From NCBI GenBank assembly GCA_002315385.1, contig DCHZ01000032.1:1-64000 (forward strand): a stretch of 64,000 nucleotides of DNA, read 5' to 3'. This DNA comes from Firmicutes bacterium UBA1739. GTDB lineage: Bacteria; Bacillota; Clostridia; Peptostreptococcales; Anaerovoracaceae. The notes under the pieces are model-generated. The model was not told where the DNA came from, did no database searches, and saw nothing but the letters and a program-made list of their open reading frames with translations. Each line of letters begins with the position of its first letter. Position 1 is the first letter of the stretch. Of the stretch, positions 16,200 through 23,656 are shown in pieces. The position numbers were made by a program, and so were the translations under genes.

Positions 16200-17600
16200 T
16201 TAAAATCTGAAATACAGAAACGGATTGTATGTTGAAGCCGTGATGAAAGCAGTGCTCAATACCAGCAGTGCTGCCAGCCATATTCCTTCCGTAATACCTG
16301 CAGCGGTTTTTTCATGCCCTATCCGTGTAAGAATTCTGTTGCCGGTAATTGCCGGCAGCCCGGTTGCGCCTATAATTGCCACGGCAAAAATAATCAGATT
16401 TCCCGAAAGAATGTACAAAGACTGAGAATCGGCCAATCCTACTCCGCTTAAGCCAAACATTGCACAAATATAGGAACAAATATCTTTTATACTGTCCAGG
16501 GCAAAAATAACCCAGCTGATCATCACCAGAAACAAAGTATAAATTGTAGTAATTATTCCCGGAAGCCTTTCGAGAAGCTTCAGCAGGAACACTTTTTCAA
16601 AAAGCAGAATTATGGCAAAATACAGTCCCCAGATTACGAAGTTCCATGCGGCACCGTGCCACAAGCCTGTAAGCATCCATACAATCAGAATATTCAGCAG
16701 CTGACGCGGCAGTCCGCGTTTATTTCCGCCCAACGGGATATAAACGTACTCTCTGAACCAGGTACCGAGGGTAATATGCCATCTTCGCCAGAATTCGGTA
16801 ATGGATTTTGACATATACGGATATCTGAAATTCTCGGGAAAATCAAAGCCGAATATTTTGCCGAGTCCGATTGCCATGTCGGAATATCCTGAGAAATCAA
16901 AGTAAATCTGCAATGTAAAGGCAGCCGCACCGATCCATGCGCTCAGTACCGGCAGGCTTTCGATATTTCCTCCTGAAATCTGATCCCATATTATTCCCAG
17001 AGAATTTGCAATAAGGACTTTTTTTGACAGACCGATAACAAAGCGTCGGGTACCGGCGGCAAATTTTTCCCAGGTATGTTCCCTGTAATGCAGCTGATGC
17101 TCTATGGTTTTTATCCTTACGATAGGTCCCGCAATAAGCTGAGGGAAGAGAGCAATGTATACGGCAAAATCAATAATATTCTTCTGCAGTTTTACCTGAC
17201 CTCTGTAATAATCAATCAGATATGACATTGCCTGAAATGTGTAAAATGAAATACCGATAGGCAGCGGTAAATTCAGTGAAGAAATATTCAAAGAAAACAT
17301 TCCGTTGAGTGTATTTATAAGAAAGTCCGCATATTTGAAAAATCCCAGCAGCAGAATATTTAAACCGATTCCTATTGCAAGAATTCCCGGGGTCTTTTTT
17401 TTAGACAATAAAATACCGGAAACGTAATTCATTAAAATAGAAAAAACCATAAGAAAAACGTATACCGGTTCTCCCCATGCATAAAAAATAAGACTTGCCG
17501 CAAGTATGACAGGATTCTTGATTTTTCGTGGAGACAGAAAATATAATCCTGCCGTAACCGGCAGGAAATAGAATAAAAATGTGATGCTGCTGAATACCAT
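16200..17600 (-). CDS. MBOAT family membrane O-acyltransferase (AlgI/DltB-like)
   Basis: The 466 residues form about 11 membrane helices with the MBOAT signatures WRRWHITLGTWFREYVYIPLGG (His275 region) and LTGLWHGAAWNF (His315, the expected catalytic histidine). Members such as AlgI and PatA move acyl groups across the membrane to extracellular acceptors. The gene lies between a DUF4358 lipoprotein and a DHHW protein with gaps of 18 and 13 bases, so it is part of an exopolymer or cell-wall O-acetylation system. The acceptor cannot be identified from the sequence. Confidence 0.92.
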   Translation of the reverse strand: MVFSSITFLFYFLPVTAGLYFLSPRKIKNPVILAASLIFYAWGEPVYVFLMVFSILMNYVSGILLSKKKTPGILAIGIGLNILLLGFFKYADFLINTLNGMFSLNISSLNLPLPIGISFYTFQAMSYLIDYYRGQVKLQKNIIDFAVYIALFPQLIAGPIVRIKTIEHQLHYREHTWEKFAAGTRRFVIGLSKKVLIANSLGIIWDQISGGNIESLPVLSAWIGAAAFTLQIYFDFSGYSDMAIGLGKIFGFDFPENFRYPYMSKSITEFWRRWHITLGTWFREYVYIPLGGNKRGLPRQLLNILIVWMLTGLWHGAAWNFVIWGLYFAIILLFEKVFLLKLLERLPGIITTIYTLFLVMISWVIFALDSIKDICSYICAMFGLSGVGLADSQSLYILSGNLIIFAVAIIGATGLPAITGNRILTRIGHEKTAAGITEGIWLAALLVLSTAFITASTYNPFLYFRF

Positions 17601-17618
17601 GTTCGGTGTCCTCTGAAT

Positions 17619-18176
17619 TTACTTAAAATAATCTAAAATTGTTTGTTTTGCCCGGTCATAGTCGTCACAGACTACCATAACTACGGAATTACCGATTTCC
17701 ATAATAAGTGGATTTGAAAGCTTTGTAAGCTCTTCGGGAACATAATCCGAAAATGCTTCTATCTGATCTTCCAGTCTTTCATTATAGGCTTTATTGATTT
17801 CCGCAAGATTATCCTGAATATTGCTGTCGGCAGCAGTCATAACGGTTATTTCTTCTGCTGTAGCACCCGTACTGAAATATGAGCATGCATCCTTCACTTC
17901 ATCTTTATCAACATCATAGATTTCAAACAATACATTGCTGTTTATTTCACTGAGCTGGTCTTTAAACTTATTGTTTGCATAGATATAAGCTGCAAGATCA
18001 GCCGCCTGAAAATCATAATTTTTTGATATCTGATCATTTGCAGAAGCGTTCTTATCTGCAGACACCTCATTAATCGTATTATCGGCAGCTGTATTCGCAG
18101 TCTGTTTGCTTTGTTCGCATCCTGCCATTGTGATAATCAGAGTTAATGTAAGAATAACAATCAGTATTTTTTTCAT
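17619..18176 (-). CDS. DUF4358-type lipoprotein of the O-acetylation operon
   Basis: A 185-residue lipoprotein: hydrophobic signal with lipobox TMAGC (Cys20), a short low-complexity linker rich in N, A and D, then a conserved domain of about 135 residues beginning NYDFQAADLAAYIY. It matches the DUF4358 proteins often seen beside MBOAT and DHHW genes in Clostridia, for which no activity is established. It would sit on the outer face of the membrane, possibly as a scaffold or regulator of the acetylation machinery. Gaps to both neighbours are 18 and 32 bases. Confidence 0.75.
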   Translation of the reverse strand: MKKILIVILTLTLIITMAGCEQSKQTANTAADNTINEVSADKNASANDQISKNYDFQAADLAAYIYANNKFKDQLSEINSNVLFEIYDVDKDEVKDACSYFSTGATAEEITVMTAADSNIQDNLAEINKAYNERLEDQIEAFSDYVPEELTKLSNPLIMEIGNSVVMVVCDDYDRAKQTILDYFK

Positions 18177-18208
18177 CTCGGTTCCTCATTTCTTTTCTAA
18201 TATTATGC

Positions 18209-19048
18209 TTAATAAGTTATCTGCGCCAGGTGTTCTGCCCAAATGATATAATACTCTCTCAGCAGATGTACTCCGTCAGTGCTGGCTTCTTCTTTCAGAC
18301 ATCCGTTTTCGTCCAGCAGCGGCTGATCGGGATTAAGATACTTCAGCCCTTTTTTCTCGGCCAGATCCACGAGTCTGAGATTATACTCATATATTCTCGT
18401 ATTGTTCACGACTCCCCCTGCTTCCTTTTCTGACTTTGAAGCGGTTACGGGAATCAGAAGCTCCACATAGATATCGGCATCAGGCTGCTGTTTTATTATC
18501 TCATCCAAAAGTATGCCATACTGCCTGATAAACTCATCAGAGCTGTTCCAGCCAAGCTCGTTGATTCCGAGACAGACATATATTCTGGGATAAGCCTTCA
18601 GGGCCAGCGTTTCTGAGATTGAGATATTACTGCCGTTGACGTTAACCTTTTTTCCGTTCAGAATCTTATCAATAGACATGGATTTTGCACAGAAAAAAAC
18701 AGCATTGTCTATTCCGGAATAAACTCTGAGCCCTTCGGTTCGTGAATCCCCTATAAACAAAGCACCTTCAAATACACCATAAGGATTATTGGGATCATAG
18801 GGTATACGGTTTACTTTATTATCAGATTGCGAATCACTGATATCGTTATCTGTACTTTCCGCAACAGCTGTATTTTCCGCAACAGCTGTATTTTCCGCAG
18901 CACCGGTATTTCCCGTTTCCTGACTGCGAAGGTCGGTACATCTTCCGGCCAGTGTCATAATCAGAATAACAATAAATACGAAAAGAATCCATAGTTTAGG
19001 ATTTTTTAACAGTTTTAAGGTTTTATTACCGTTTTTTTCCAGATTCAT
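18209..19048 (-). CDS. Membrane-anchored SGNH/GDSL hydrolase of the O-acetylation operon
   Basis: This 279-residue protein has one N-terminal membrane helix (20-34) and a linker containing an 18-base in-frame repeat (NTAVAE units). The SGNH hydrolase domain shows block I FIGDSRTEGL (Ser102), block III CLGINELGW and block V TDGVHLL (Asp258, His261). It is the first gene of the operon leading into DUF4358, MBOAT and DHHW. Such proteins either attach or remove acetyl esters on polymers outside the cell. The promoter at 19088-19116 precedes it. Confidence 0.87.
   Translation of the reverse strand: MNLEKNGNKTLKLLKNPKLWILFVFIVILIMTLAGRCTDLRSQETGNTGAAENTAVAENTAVAESTDNDISDSQSDNKVNRIPYDPNNPYGVFEGALFIGDSRTEGLRVYSGIDNAVFFCAKSMSIDKILNGKKVNVNGSNISISETLALKAYPRIYVCLGINELGWNSSDEFIRQYGILLDEIIKQQPDADIYVELLIPVTASKSEKEAGGVVNNTRIYEYNLRLVDLAEKKGLKYLNPDQPLLDENGCLKEEASTDGVHLLREYYIIWAEHLAQITY
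18851..18904 (-). repeat. Three tandem 18-bp units in the linker of the SGNH hydrolase
   Basis: Copies at 18851-18868, 18869-18886 and 18887-18904 share TGTA(C/T)TTTCCGCA(A/G)CA; the first two differ at one base. Each encodes six linker residues, so slippage would change linker length without breaking the frame. Confidence 0.7.
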
Positions 19049-19087
19049 ATTAATTATACCTTTCAGTAAAACGTATTTACCTTAAAT

Positions 19088-19116
19088 ATCGTACTATTAA
19101 TAGATGCTTTTTTCAA
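19088..19116 (-). promoter_or_regulatory. Promoter of the O-acetylation operon
   Basis: TTGAAA and TACGAT are separated by 17 bases, about 40 bases before the SGNH hydrolase start. Confidence 0.5.
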
Positions 19117-19158
19117 GAGAAATAGTATTATTTTTATTTAAATTTTTATAATGTAAAT

Positions 19159-20076
19159 TTAACCTAATCGTAATTTATTCAATACTCCTGTGAAATTATC
19201 GGGAAGCTCACTGGAAAAAACCATATATTCACCTGTTCGGGGATGATTGAATCCGAGGGTTCCTGCATGAAGCATCTGGGTGTTTTCACCGAAAACTGTT
19301 TTCGACGGACCGTATACACTGTCGCCCAGAAGAGGATGTTTAATATGAGACATATGGACACGTATCTGATGTGTGCGTCCGGTTTCCAGTTGAGCCTCTA
19401 TATAAGTATAATTTCCAAATCTTTCCAATACCCTGTAATGTGTTACCGCTCTTCTTCCGTCGGGAACCACCGCCATTTTGAATCTGTTAGACGGGCTTCT
19501 GCCGATGGGAAGATCGACGGTACCTTCATCTTCTTTTATATTATTGTATACGACGGCTTTGTAAATCCGGGTAATGGAATGAACCTTAAGCTGCTCTGCC
19601 AATGAAATATGAGCAGCATCATTTTTAGCTATCATTATAAGCCCGGAGGTGTCCTTATCGATTCGGTGTACTATTCCCGGACGTATTACCCCGCCGATGG
19701 TGGAAAGATCCTTACAGTGATACAGAAGTGCGTTCACCATGGTGCCGTGCTCGTTGCCCGGTGCGGGATGAACCACCATACCCTTCGGTTTGTTTATTAC
19801 CGCAACATCACTGTCTTCATATACGATTTCCAGAGGAATGTTTTCCGCACATACATCAAGGGTTTCAGGCTCGGGAATAAGTATTGTAAGCACATCACCG
19901 CTTTTCACCTTATATTTTTTCGCTTTTCCGGTATCTCCGTTTACGGAAATCTGATTCTGTTCCATAAGCTTCTGGATATATGACCGTGAAAGGCTGTTAT
20001 CGGTAACAGAAGCCAGAAATGCATCGGTTCGCATGCCTTCCTGCTCTTTTTCCACTGTGATTTCAAATTTTTCCAT
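19159..20076 (-). CDS. rluD: Pseudouridine synthase, RluA/RluD family
   Basis: The enzyme isomerises uridines in large-subunit rRNA. The 305 residues contain an N-terminal S4 RNA-binding domain (about 13-70) and the catalytic domain with GIVHRIDKDTSGLIMIAKN, where Asp140 is the expected nucleophile. Length is typical of RluD-like proteins; assignment within the RluA family is by similarity only. It starts five bases after lspA, an order (lspA then rluD) common in Firmicutes. Confidence 0.9.
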   Translation of the reverse strand: MEKFEITVEKEQEGMRTDAFLASVTDNSLSRSYIQKLMEQNQISVNGDTGKAKKYKVKSGDVLTILIPEPETLDVCAENIPLEIVYEDSDVAVINKPKGMVVHPAPGNEHGTMVNALLYHCKDLSTIGGVIRPGIVHRIDKDTSGLIMIAKNDAAHISLAEQLKVHSITRIYKAVVYNNIKEDEGTVDLPIGRSPSNRFKMAVVPDGRRAVTHYRVLERFGNYTYIEAQLETGRTHQIRVHMSHIKHPLLGDSVYGPSKTVFGENTQMLHAGTLGFNHPRTGEYMVFSSELPDNFTGVLNKLRLG

Positions 20077-20081
20077 AAATG

Positions 20082-20549
20082 CTATTTACCTCTGTTTTTT
20101 GACAGTTCGGAAGCGATTACTCCGGCAACAAGAAGGATTGCTCCTATAACAACACAGCAGTCCGCAAAATTGAAGACGGGATAATCAACAAAACGAACAT
20201 CAATATAGTCCACCACATATCCCAGGCGTATTCTGTCAATAAGATTTCCGATTCCACCGCCGATTATAAGTGACAGGCCAACACGGACTATAGGCGAGTA
20301 TTTTCCGATATTCTTAAATAATACAATGGCGGCAATAATCAGAGCAGCTATCGTAATCAGAATGAGGAATATCTGGCGGTTCTGAAGGATACTGAATGCG
20401 GCACCGAAATTTCTGATATGGGAGATGTTTAATACTCCGTCTATAGCAGTAATGTATCTGCCGACGTCAATACTGTTTATAACCCATAGTTTAATAAGCT
20501 GATCCACCGCCACCGCACCTGCGATAATAATTATTGCAATATATGGCAT
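20082..20549 (-). CDS. lspA: Lipoprotein signal peptidase (signal peptidase II)
   Basis: An integral membrane aspartic protease that cleaves the signal peptide of prolipoproteins. It has 155 residues and four hydrophobic helices. The catalytic aspartates lie in GNLIDRIRLGYVVDYID (Asp114) and FNFADCC (Asp130). It precedes rluD by five bases and lies 84 bases after yggT, with a hairpin between them. Substrates in this window include the DUF4358 lipoprotein. Confidence 0.95.
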   Translation of the reverse strand: MPYIAIIIIAGAVAVDQLIKLWVINSIDVGRYITAIDGVLNISHIRNFGAAFSILQNRQIFLILITIAALIIAAIVLFKNIGKYSPIVRVGLSLIIGGGIGNLIDRIRLGYVVDYIDVRFVDYPVFNFADCCVVIGAILLVAGVIASELSKNRGK

Positions 20550-20573
20550 ATTTCGCTCCTTTTAAAATAATAT

Positions 20574-20597
20574 AGAGGAAGCGAAAACACTTCCTCT
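20574..20597 (-). terminator. Hairpin between yggT and lspA, weak terminator or processing site
   Basis: A perfect 8-bp stem (AGAGGAAG with CTTCCTCT) and 8-base loop is followed on the minus strand by ATATTATTTT. The T run is broken, so termination would be partial at best. Confidence 0.4.
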
Positions 20598-20633
20598 CAA
20601 TTCATACATAATAATTCTTTTTCAATGCATATA

Positions 20634-20912
20634 CTAACTCATTATCATAAGAATAATTCTGATAATAACTTTATATGCGACTGAAAGGGCAAGTAAGGCT
20701 AAAACCGGTGAAAAATCAACCATCATATTTCTCTGAAACCTCATCAGAAGACGTCTGAATGGTGCAAGAATCGGTTCGGTAATCTGAATTATAATCATAT
20801 ACCACCTGCTCTGATATGGATTTCTCACAAAAAAGCTGCCGATACATCTGACAAGAATTAGTATAGTGATAATGTTATAAAACAACCTCAATGCAGTAAG
20901 AATTGCTGACAT
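20634..20912 (-). CDS. yggT: YggT family membrane protein
   Basis: A 92-residue protein with two hydrophobic segments (about 7-26 and 70-90) around the conserved NPYQSRWYMIIIQITEPILAP and FRRLL region of the YggT family. In Firmicutes the gene sits between sepF and divIVA/lspA, as here, and is tied to cell division or membrane function without a proven activity. It follows sepF after 15 bases. Confidence 0.88.
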   Translation of the reverse strand: MSAILTALRLFYNIITILILVRCIGSFFVRNPYQSRWYMIIIQITEPILAPFRRLLMRFQRNMMVDFSPVLALLALSVAYKVIIRIILMIMS

Positions 20913-20927
20913 AATATATCTCCCGGT

Positions 20928-21425
20928 TTACTTAAAGATGCTTTCTTTTGAAAGATTTGCATATTCTTCTATGTTGGAAGAAATATCAACTGTTTCGGGT
21001 GCAAATACAAAAATATTGTTTGCCACCTTCTGAACACTTCCGTCCAGAGCATAAGTTGCTCCGCTTACGAAATCGAATATTCTTTTTGCGATATCTGTAT
21101 CAATTTTTTCAAGATTTATGATTACAGGTTTATTATTTTTAAGATTATCTACAATTTTTGAGCAGTCATCAAATGCTGCAGGTTCGTTTACTATTAATTT
21201 CATTTTTCCCCTCTGATTCATTTCTATTAATTTTCTTTCATGTCTGGCAGAAGATTCTCTCATTCTTGTATGCTCACGCGATGATGCACTGTAATTCTGA
21301 GAGTATTCCGACCTTTCCGGCTCTTCCGATGCAGCATTATCTTCTACGTAAGCATCTTCCATTTCATCGTAGTCGTCATCAAAACCGATAATGCTTTTAA
21401 TTTTGCTGCCGAATCCTTTGCTCAT
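20928..21425 (-). CDS. sepF: Cell division protein SepF
   Basis: SepF binds FtsZ and the membrane and helps assemble the septum. The 165-residue product has the amphipathic N-terminal membrane anchor (MSKGFGSKIKSIIGF), an acidic disordered linker (20-75) and the C-terminal dimerising core with FDDCSKIVDNLKNNKPVIIN and RIFDFVSGATYALDG. Length and layout are normal. The gene lies between yggS and yggT in the conserved division cluster. Confidence 0.95.
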   Translation of the reverse strand: MSKGFGSKIKSIIGFDDDYDEMEDAYVEDNAASEEPERSEYSQNYSASSREHTRMRESSARHERKLIEMNQRGKMKLIVNEPAAFDDCSKIVDNLKNNKPVIINLEKIDTDIAKRIFDFVSGATYALDGSVQKVANNIFVFAPETVDISSNIEEYANLSKESIFK

Positions 21426-21447
21426 ATCATACCTCCGTATTTTTTAG

Positions 21448-22146
21448 TTAATTATAATTTCTGGCTCCAAATATTGCTGTTCCTACTCTTACCATAGTTG
21501 CCCCTTCCTCAATGGCAACCTCAAAATCTCCCGACATACCCATCGAAAGGTGTTCAAAGTCCATATTATTGTCCTTTATGTCTTTATAAGAGTCAAATAA
21601 TCCTTTGAGCTGTCTGAAATAAATTCTTACATCTTCCGGATTATCTGTAATAGGTGCTATTGTCATCAGTCCTTTAATCCTGATATTAGGGCAGTTATTA
21701 TGTACATCTTCAATGAGCTGTCTTGCCCCTTCCAAATCTGTACCGAACTTAGAAGCTTCACCCGCTGCATTAACTTCAATAAGAACATCTGCAATGATTC
21801 CGTGCTCACGGGCTCTTTTATCAATCTCTTCGGCCAGTTTAAGCTTGTCAACAGAATGAATAAGCGATACTTTATCTATAATAAATTTAACCTTATTTGT
21901 CTGTAAATGTCCGATCATATGCCATTTTACATCTCCGGGCACATCATCGTACTTGTCCATAATTTCCTGAACTTTATTTTCCCCCACATCGGTGATTCCC
22001 CAGGATACTGCTTCATTTACTTCCGCAGCAGTTCTTGTTTTTGTTACGGCAATAAGCAGAACATCTTCTCTTTTTCTGCCGCATCTTTCACATGCTTCTT
22101 TAATCTGATTCTCGATATGATTCAGATTATCGTGAATTAAACTCAA
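21448..22146 (-). CDS. yggS: PLP-binding homeostasis protein, YggS/YlmE family
   Basis: A cytoplasmic protein that binds pyridoxal phosphate and keeps its level in balance; no catalysis is known. The family blocks LLIAVTKTR (PLP lysine), GENKVQE, WHMIGHLQTNK and MGMSGDFE with the ATMVRVGTAIFG end are present. I chose the TTG at 22146, which overlaps the end of the hlyD-like gene (TAA then TTTG) and has GAAGGTGG upstream. It gives the usual N-terminus MSLIHDNLNHIENQI; the frame itself opens with an ATG at 22164. Coupling to the upstream gene is likely. Confidence 0.9.
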   Translation of the reverse strand: MSLIHDNLNHIENQIKEACERCGRKREDVLLIAVTKTRTAAEVNEAVSWGITDVGENKVQEIMDKYDDVPGDVKWHMIGHLQTNKVKFIIDKVSLIHSVDKLKLAEEIDKRAREHGIIADVLIEVNAAGEASKFGTDLEGARQLIEDVHNNCPNIRIKGLMTIAPITDNPEDVRIYFRQLKGLFDSYKDIKDNNMDFEHLSMGMSGDFEVAIEEGATMVRVGTAIFGARNYN

Positions 22147-22147
22147 A

Positions 22148-23095
22148 TTATTCGCCACCTTCATCTAAACTTTTTGCATTAGTTAATATTTCATCATAAC
22201 AGTTTATGGTATCTATTCTATTTGTTACTTCACCGTCCACCTCGGAAAAAGAGCCTGCGGAAACAATTGCATTATCGTCCGCAAGAGAGAGAATCCGAAC
22301 TCTTACGAATTCAAACTGTCCGTTAAGCTGCTTAACATATACTCCGGGCGTTCCGTTGAGTGTAACAATACTTTTCTGCTTGATTAAAAGACCGCTTTCA
22401 TCCACCGTAACCACTTCCGCATCCAGAACTCTGGTCTCGGCAAGAGATTCATAATAATTTCCGATTTTTAGGACAACCATGTATCTGTCGCCCTGATCAA
22501 GAATATCGTCTACAGTTGCTTCAAGTTTTGTATTTTTACTGATAATAACCGATACTTCATTGCCTTTTGTATATTTATTTATACTGTCAATATCAATCCA
22601 GAAAATCATATACCATTCTTTATCGTTAACGATTTTAAATATGGGATCTCCCTTCATGATTTCTTCTTTAGCAAGTTTATTACATTTAATATCAAGACTC
22701 TTCACATAATCTTCGGTAATATCAGAAAGGTTATCTTTTATAAAATAGGTTTCATATCCATCGGCACTGTAAGAAAGCGTCCCGGCCTTGTCCGATGTGA
22801 ATGATGTACTGCCTACGTTCATAACAGTAGTGTACTTTCTAATATGAGTTTTATCTTCAATTAAATAACCGGCAGTTCCGCTGCAGGTTGAATATGAAAT
22901 CTGCTCGTCCTTTATCAGATAGCATTTTACTTTATCAGAAACATAAACATTGTCATATTCTGCAACATATGTTGAGTTTAATGCGTTGCTTACACCCGGA
23001 ATGAAATATGCCACTGCCAAAACCAGGATAAGAACACATGCCCATATTATGCCGAAGATAATAAGCTTATATTTCTGTTTTCTTTTATCTTCCAT
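22148..23095 (-). CDS. HlyD-like membrane-fusion-type protein of the division cluster
   Basis: The 315-residue product has one N-terminal membrane helix (about 12-33) and a long extracellular part of beta and hairpin segments resembling HlyD-type adaptor proteins (lipoyl/barrel-sandwich core). No transporter gene is adjacent. Similar proteins lie upstream of yggS-sepF in many Clostridia, so a role in envelope or division is likely but unproven. It has an extended -10 promoter at 23185-23212 and its stop codon is fused to the start region of yggS. Confidence 0.7.
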   Translation of the reverse strand: MEDKRKQKYKLIIFGIIWACVLILVLAVAYFIPGVSNALNSTYVAEYDNVYVSDKVKCYLIKDEQISYSTCSGTAGYLIEDKTHIRKYTTVMNVGSTSFTSDKAGTLSYSADGYETYFIKDNLSDITEDYVKSLDIKCNKLAKEEIMKGDPIFKIVNDKEWYMIFWIDIDSINKYTKGNEVSVIISKNTKLEATVDDILDQGDRYMVVLKIGNYYESLAETRVLDAEVVTVDESGLLIKQKSIVTLNGTPGVYVKQLNGQFEFVRVRILSLADDNAIVSAGSFSEVDGEVTNRIDTINCYDEILTNAKSLDEGGE

Positions 23096-23184
23096 CTCTA
23101 ATTCCGGCTTTCCCTGATAATATTGATAATATTGATTCTTTTGTAATTGCTCATTACTGCAAGATTATTAATACAGCATATAAT

Positions 23185-23212
23185 ATTGTACCATAATATC
23201 AAATATTTTCAA
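23185..23212 (-). promoter_or_regulatory. Promoter of the hlyD-like/yggS/sepF operon
   Basis: TTGAAA (23212-23207) and TACAAT (23190-23185) are 16 bases apart and the -10 is preceded by TGG, an extended -10 element. It lies about 90 bases before the first gene. Confidence 0.65.
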
Positions 23213-23235
23213 TATATTTTATCTGAAAGTAGGAA

Positions 23236-23322
23236 TTAATTGTTGGCATTTCCGGAGGTCGTTTCACTGTTTACGGTTGATATGCCGGGCTTATCTGTCA
23301 GGCAGAGTTTGAATAATAATGC
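23236..23322 (-). pseudogene. Possible C-terminal remnant of a lost gene
   Basis: Between two in-frame TAA codons lies a 28-codon frame reading ALLFKLCLTDKPGIS followed by a polar tail ending SGNANN. It has no start codon and no ribosome binding site, but the hydrophobic-then-polar pattern looks like the end of a real protein. It lies just past the terminator of the spoIVA stub, in the same direction. The parent gene is not recognised. Chance cannot be excluded. Confidence 0.22.
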
Positions 23323-23333
23323 TTAAACGAAAA

Positions 23334-23374
23334 CTGACAGTTTCCGAATCAGTTGTTTCATCGGAAGCTGTCAG
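23334..23374 (-). terminator. Intrinsic terminator after the spoIVA remnant
   Basis: A long stem pairs CTGACAG-x-TTCCGA with its complement (one mismatch) around a loop of about 10 bases and is followed by TTTTCGTTT on the minus strand. It overlaps the stop codon of the truncated spoIVA frame, so it probably is the original terminator of that gene. Confidence 0.75.
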
Positions 23375-23568
23375 TCGTTTCGGCAGTGTTTTGAGCTATT
23401 AATAATTATGAAGATAAAGTATTTATTCCCGATGTTCGGTATGACCAGCAAATCAATAATTCTTTTAATCAACGTGGATTTACCTGTTCTGACCGGCCCT
23501 ACTACACCGATATAAATGTTTCCCTGAGTCCTTTCGGTAATATTTTCATAAACATTGTTTTTCTCCAA
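23371..23568 (-). pseudogene. spoIVA: Truncated spoIVA remnant (N-terminal 46 codons retained)
   Basis: The 65-codon frame begins MEKNNVYENITERTQGNIYIG and continues VVGPVRTGKSTLIKRIIDLL then VIPNI. This closely matches the N-terminus of SpoIVA, the spore-coat base ATPase of about 490 residues, including its Walker A site GPVRTGKST. After residue 46 the similarity stops, and the frame ends in unrelated sequence inside a terminator. About 440 residues are missing and are not found elsewhere in the window. The start is TTG with AAGGGAAGG upstream. A sigma-E-like promoter is still present at 23596-23626. The simplest reading is a large internal deletion, so this copy cannot make a spore coat. 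Confidence 0.85.
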
Positions 23569-23595
23569 GATAATACCTTCCCTTTACTTAACAGT

Positions 23596-23626
23596 ACAGT
23601 ATACTGCGGTAAGGGGATAATATGAC
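23596..23626 (-). promoter_or_regulatory. Sigma-E-like promoter upstream of the spoIVA remnant
   Basis: GTCATATT (23626-23619) fits the sigma-E -35 consensus. After 15 bases TATACTGT (23603-23596) agrees with the -10 consensus CATACAxT at five of eight positions. The predicted transcript would start about 20 bases before the TTG codon. spoIVA is a sigma-E gene in Bacillus subtilis, so the site is where it should be. Confidence 0.55.
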
Positions 23627-23656
23627 TGAAATCCGTAATCAGTGATTTTTTTGAAA

